This document shows positions 62,475-64,000 of a DNA stretch of 64,000 nucleotides, piece by piece; the first letter of the stretch is position 1; each line of letters starts with the position of its first letter. A program made the position numbers and the translations under genes. Origin of the DNA: DASXMT01 sp963803065 (GTDB taxonomy: Bacteria > Actinomycetota > Acidimicrobiia > Acidimicrobiales > RAAP-2); assembly GCA_963803065.1 (NCBI GenBank), contig CAWDKW010000002.1, forward strand, positions 574,457-638,456, written 5' to 3'. The notes under the pieces are model-generated. The model did not search any database, was not told the DNA's origin, and saw only the letters and a program-made list of their open reading frames with translations.

Positions 62475-62915
62475 TCAGGACGCGATCGGCTCCACCACGA
62501 ACACCGGGATCGGCCGATCGGTCTTCGTCTGGTAGTCGGCGTAGTCCGGATACGCGGCGACAGCCCGTTCCCACCACTCGACCCTCTCTGCGCCGGTTGC
62601 CTCCCGTGCGGTCATGTCCTGCTTGACGGGGCCGTCCTGGAGCTCCACGTGAGGGTCGGCAACCACGTTGTAGTACCAGACAGGGTTTTCGGGCGCTCCA
62701 CCCTTGGACGCGACGATCGCATACCGGCCATCGTGCTCGACTCGCATCAACGGGGACTTGCGGATCTTCCCCGACTTGGCCCCTCGGGACGTCAGGATGA
62801 TCACCGGCATTCCGCGCAGCGTCGTCCCGCGGGTGCCACCTGAGCCCTCGTATTCGTCCACCTGGTTCCGCACCCACTCTGCTGGGCTCGGTTCGTACTC
62901 ACCGTCGAGAGGCAT
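62475..62915 (-). CDS. DUF385 nitroreductase-family protein (F420-type)
   Basis: The 146-residue protein starts MPLDGEYEPSPAEWVRNQVD. Family features are GTTLRGMPVIILTSRGAKSG, KIRKSPLMRVEHDGRYAIVA, SKGGAPENPVWYYNVVADPH, and EWWERAVAAYPDYADYQTKT. These match the deazaflavin-dependent Ddn/DUF385 group that uses F420H2, a cofactor found in many actinobacteria. A longer upstream frame overlaps the SRPBCC gene antisense and is rejected. The substrate is unknown. Confidence 0.88.
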   Translation of the reverse strand: MPLDGEYEPSPAEWVRNQVDEYEGSGGTRGTTLRGMPVIILTSRGAKSGKIRKSPLMRVEHDGRYAIVASKGGAPENPVWYYNVVADPHVELQDGPVKQDMTAREATGAERVEWWERAVAAYPDYADYQTKTDRPIPVFVVEPIAS

Positions 62916-63058
62916 GGCCACAGCTTGCACGCTCGGCTCGGGCCTTTCCAATCCCCGTGCCATCCCTCCCTCCCCGGCCCATCCCCCCCCCGGCTCGGCT
63001 GAGACGTTCCCGGCCGGTCCCGCGTGCTCCGGCGCCCCGGCGCGATCGGATCGCCGGG

Positions 63059-63592
63059 CTACAGGCCGGCCGGCGGTCCGATCGTGGTCGCCTCGGGTCC
63101 GAACCGCTCGACGTAGCCCTCGTGGACACCCGACCACCGCTCGTCGACGGTTCCGGGGGGATCACCTCCGGCGAGGTGGTGCCCCAGGGCTTCGAGGCAC
63201 ACGTGCCATCCGGCACCGTCCCGGGCCGCCTTGCCCAGCTCGTCGATGGTGTCGATCAGCGTTAGCGTGCACCCCGACTCGGTGGCCACGATTTCGAGGC
63301 GTATGACGTCGGTGCCCCACCGGAATTCGAGCGTCGAATCTGGCTCGTAGACGAGCACCTCGCCGTCGAACGAAGGGAAGTCGCCGCCGCGGGGTTCGAA
63401 GCGCAGGGGCGCACCGACAGCCCAGTCCCCGACGATGCGCTGTGGGAACCATGCCCCCAGGTGCTCGGGTTCGGTGATGGCCCGCCACACCGTCTCGGGA
63501 GGCTGAGGCAGCGGGCGGACGAAACGAAGCCGCCAGCGGTTGTCCTTCTGCTCGAGGTTGCCGTAGTCGTCCTGGTCGAGTTCGTTCTTCAT
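63059..63592 (-). CDS. SRPBCC / AHSA1-type ligand-binding protein
   Basis: The 177-residue protein has an AHSA1-like fold: WRLRFVRPLPQPPETVWRAI, then TEPEHLGAWFPQRIVGDWAV, and DSTLEFRWGTDVIRLEIVAT, ending DTIDELGKAARDGAGWHVC. It is coupled to the ArsR-type regulator by an ATGA overlap (63589-63592). Such pairs are common in actinobacteria; the SRPBCC protein may bind a hydrophobic ligand. The function is unknown. Confidence 0.86.
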   Translation of the reverse strand: MKNELDQDDYGNLEQKDNRWRLRFVRPLPQPPETVWRAITEPEHLGAWFPQRIVGDWAVGAPLRFEPRGGDFPSFDGEVLVYEPDSTLEFRWGTDVIRLEIVATESGCTLTLIDTIDELGKAARDGAGWHVCLEALGHHLAGGDPPGTVDERWSGVHEGYVERFGPEATTIGPPAGL

Positions 63593-63972
63593 GCCCTCGG
63601 CCTCCCGTTCGTTCTCTTCGTTCCCTTGGCCTCCCCACCTGGTCGGGGCGTGGCCCCGGGCACGGAGTGGGCATCCATCTCCTCGAGGTGGTCTTCGAGG
63701 GCATCAAGGCTCGAGCTCCAAAGCTCCCGATAGGGGGCAAGCCAGTCGTCGATCTCCCGAAGGGGCCGGGGGCGCACCCGGTACAGGCGTTGCTGGGCTG
63801 CGACGCGGGATTCGACCAGTCCGACGTCACGGAGGACCCGCAGATGCTTCGACACCGCCGGCTGGCTGGCGTCGAGAGCCCGGACGAGCTCGCCCACGGG
63901 CCGTTCCCGGACGCGGAGCAGATCGAGTATCTGGCGTCGGTGTGGTTCTGCCAACACGGCGAATGCGGTCAT
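63589..63972 (-). CDS. ArsR-family transcriptional regulator
   Basis: The 127-residue winged-helix protein starts MTAFAVLAEPHRRQILDLLR. The recognition region is LVRALDASQPAVSKHLRVLR and DVGLVESRVAAQQRLYRVRP. The last ~40 residues are basic and low-complexity. No metal-binding Cys is present, so it is not a metal sensor of the SmtB type. It probably regulates its own operon with the SRPBCC protein. Its ATG lies 28 bp from the window edge, so its promoter is cut off. Confidence 0.9.
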   Translation of the reverse strand: MTAFAVLAEPHRRQILDLLRVRERPVGELVRALDASQPAVSKHLRVLRDVGLVESRVAAQQRLYRVRPRPLREIDDWLAPYRELWSSSLDALEDHLEEMDAHSVPGATPRPGGEAKGTKRTNGRPRA

Positions 63973-64000
63973 CAGGTTCTAGTATGCTCACGCAGTTATA

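Overview
The window is high-GC DNA packed with short-spaced or ATGA-overlapping genes. Its gene content is actinobacterial: a WhiB regulator beside paired Get3/ArsA-type ATPases, a SigR/RsrA-type sigma and anti-sigma pair, a DUF2342 zinc metalloprotease, paired TrkA proteins and a DUF385 (F420-type) protein. Secreted proteins built from the repeat 'YW.VASDGGIFSFG.A.FYGS.GG' point to the class Acidimicrobiia. This is an inference from gene content; no rRNA is present.

Layout. 1-7263 (minus): DUF2520 protein (cut by the window edge), folK, folB, a DUSP-like pseudophosphatase, folP (frame broken once), folE, hpt, tilS, zinc metalloprotease, rsrA-like and sigR-like genes. 7264-7928 has no gene but holds three tandem hairpin repeats and two further inverted repeats. 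7929-9410 encodes an exported three-module protein, followed by tRNA-Thr. 9678-16932 (minus): holB, tmk, topA and a membrane pyrophosphatase. 17176-21932: an APC permease fused to an OB-fold, divergent from two TrkA proteins and a HAD hydrolase. 22130-25854 (minus): a 24-residue membrane microprotein, a group 2 sigma factor, an unknown protein and nadE. 26049-29407 (plus): a GlnR-type box, glnII, a type I glutamine synthetase and a GlnR-like orphan regulator.

29495-31915 (minus): RidA, a compact xanthine-dehydrogenase-like protein and an A-type Fe-S carrier. Mrp is divergent from these. 33457-36140 (minus): MBL, Nudix and alpha/beta hydrolases. 36255-38830 (plus): DUF929, VKOR, DUF929, which looks like a disulfide-forming relay. 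38859-43007: WhiB, two Get3-like ATPases, a receiver-only protein, a CBS/CorC protein and tRNA-Pro. 43883-47196 holds two convergent secreted cell-wall hydrolase genes that share a near-identical inverted repeat of about 296 bp. 47500-53886: an aldo/keto reductase, then a phosphate group (ppk1, UspA, PHS-type phosphate symporter, ppa) and two small genes.

54141-57956 looks like an accessory island at tRNA-Ala. It has copies of the tRNA 3' end, a broken IS481 element, AT-richer unknown genes and a likely toxin-antitoxin pair. 58139-63972: acyl-CoA dehydrogenase, an IlvX-like ThDP enzyme with a GlcD-type flavin oxidase, a DUF385 protein, and an ArsR/SRPBCC pair.

The strongest candidate for something undescribed is the convergent pair at 43978-47103. 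Recombination between the inverted arms would keep both reading frames and swap an Rpf-like transglycosylase domain with a GH25-like lysozyme domain behind the two promoters. Single-base indels in folP, one DUF929 gene and the IS481 transposase mean some apparent frameshifts may be sequencing errors. No CRISPR array, rRNA or integrase gene was seen.
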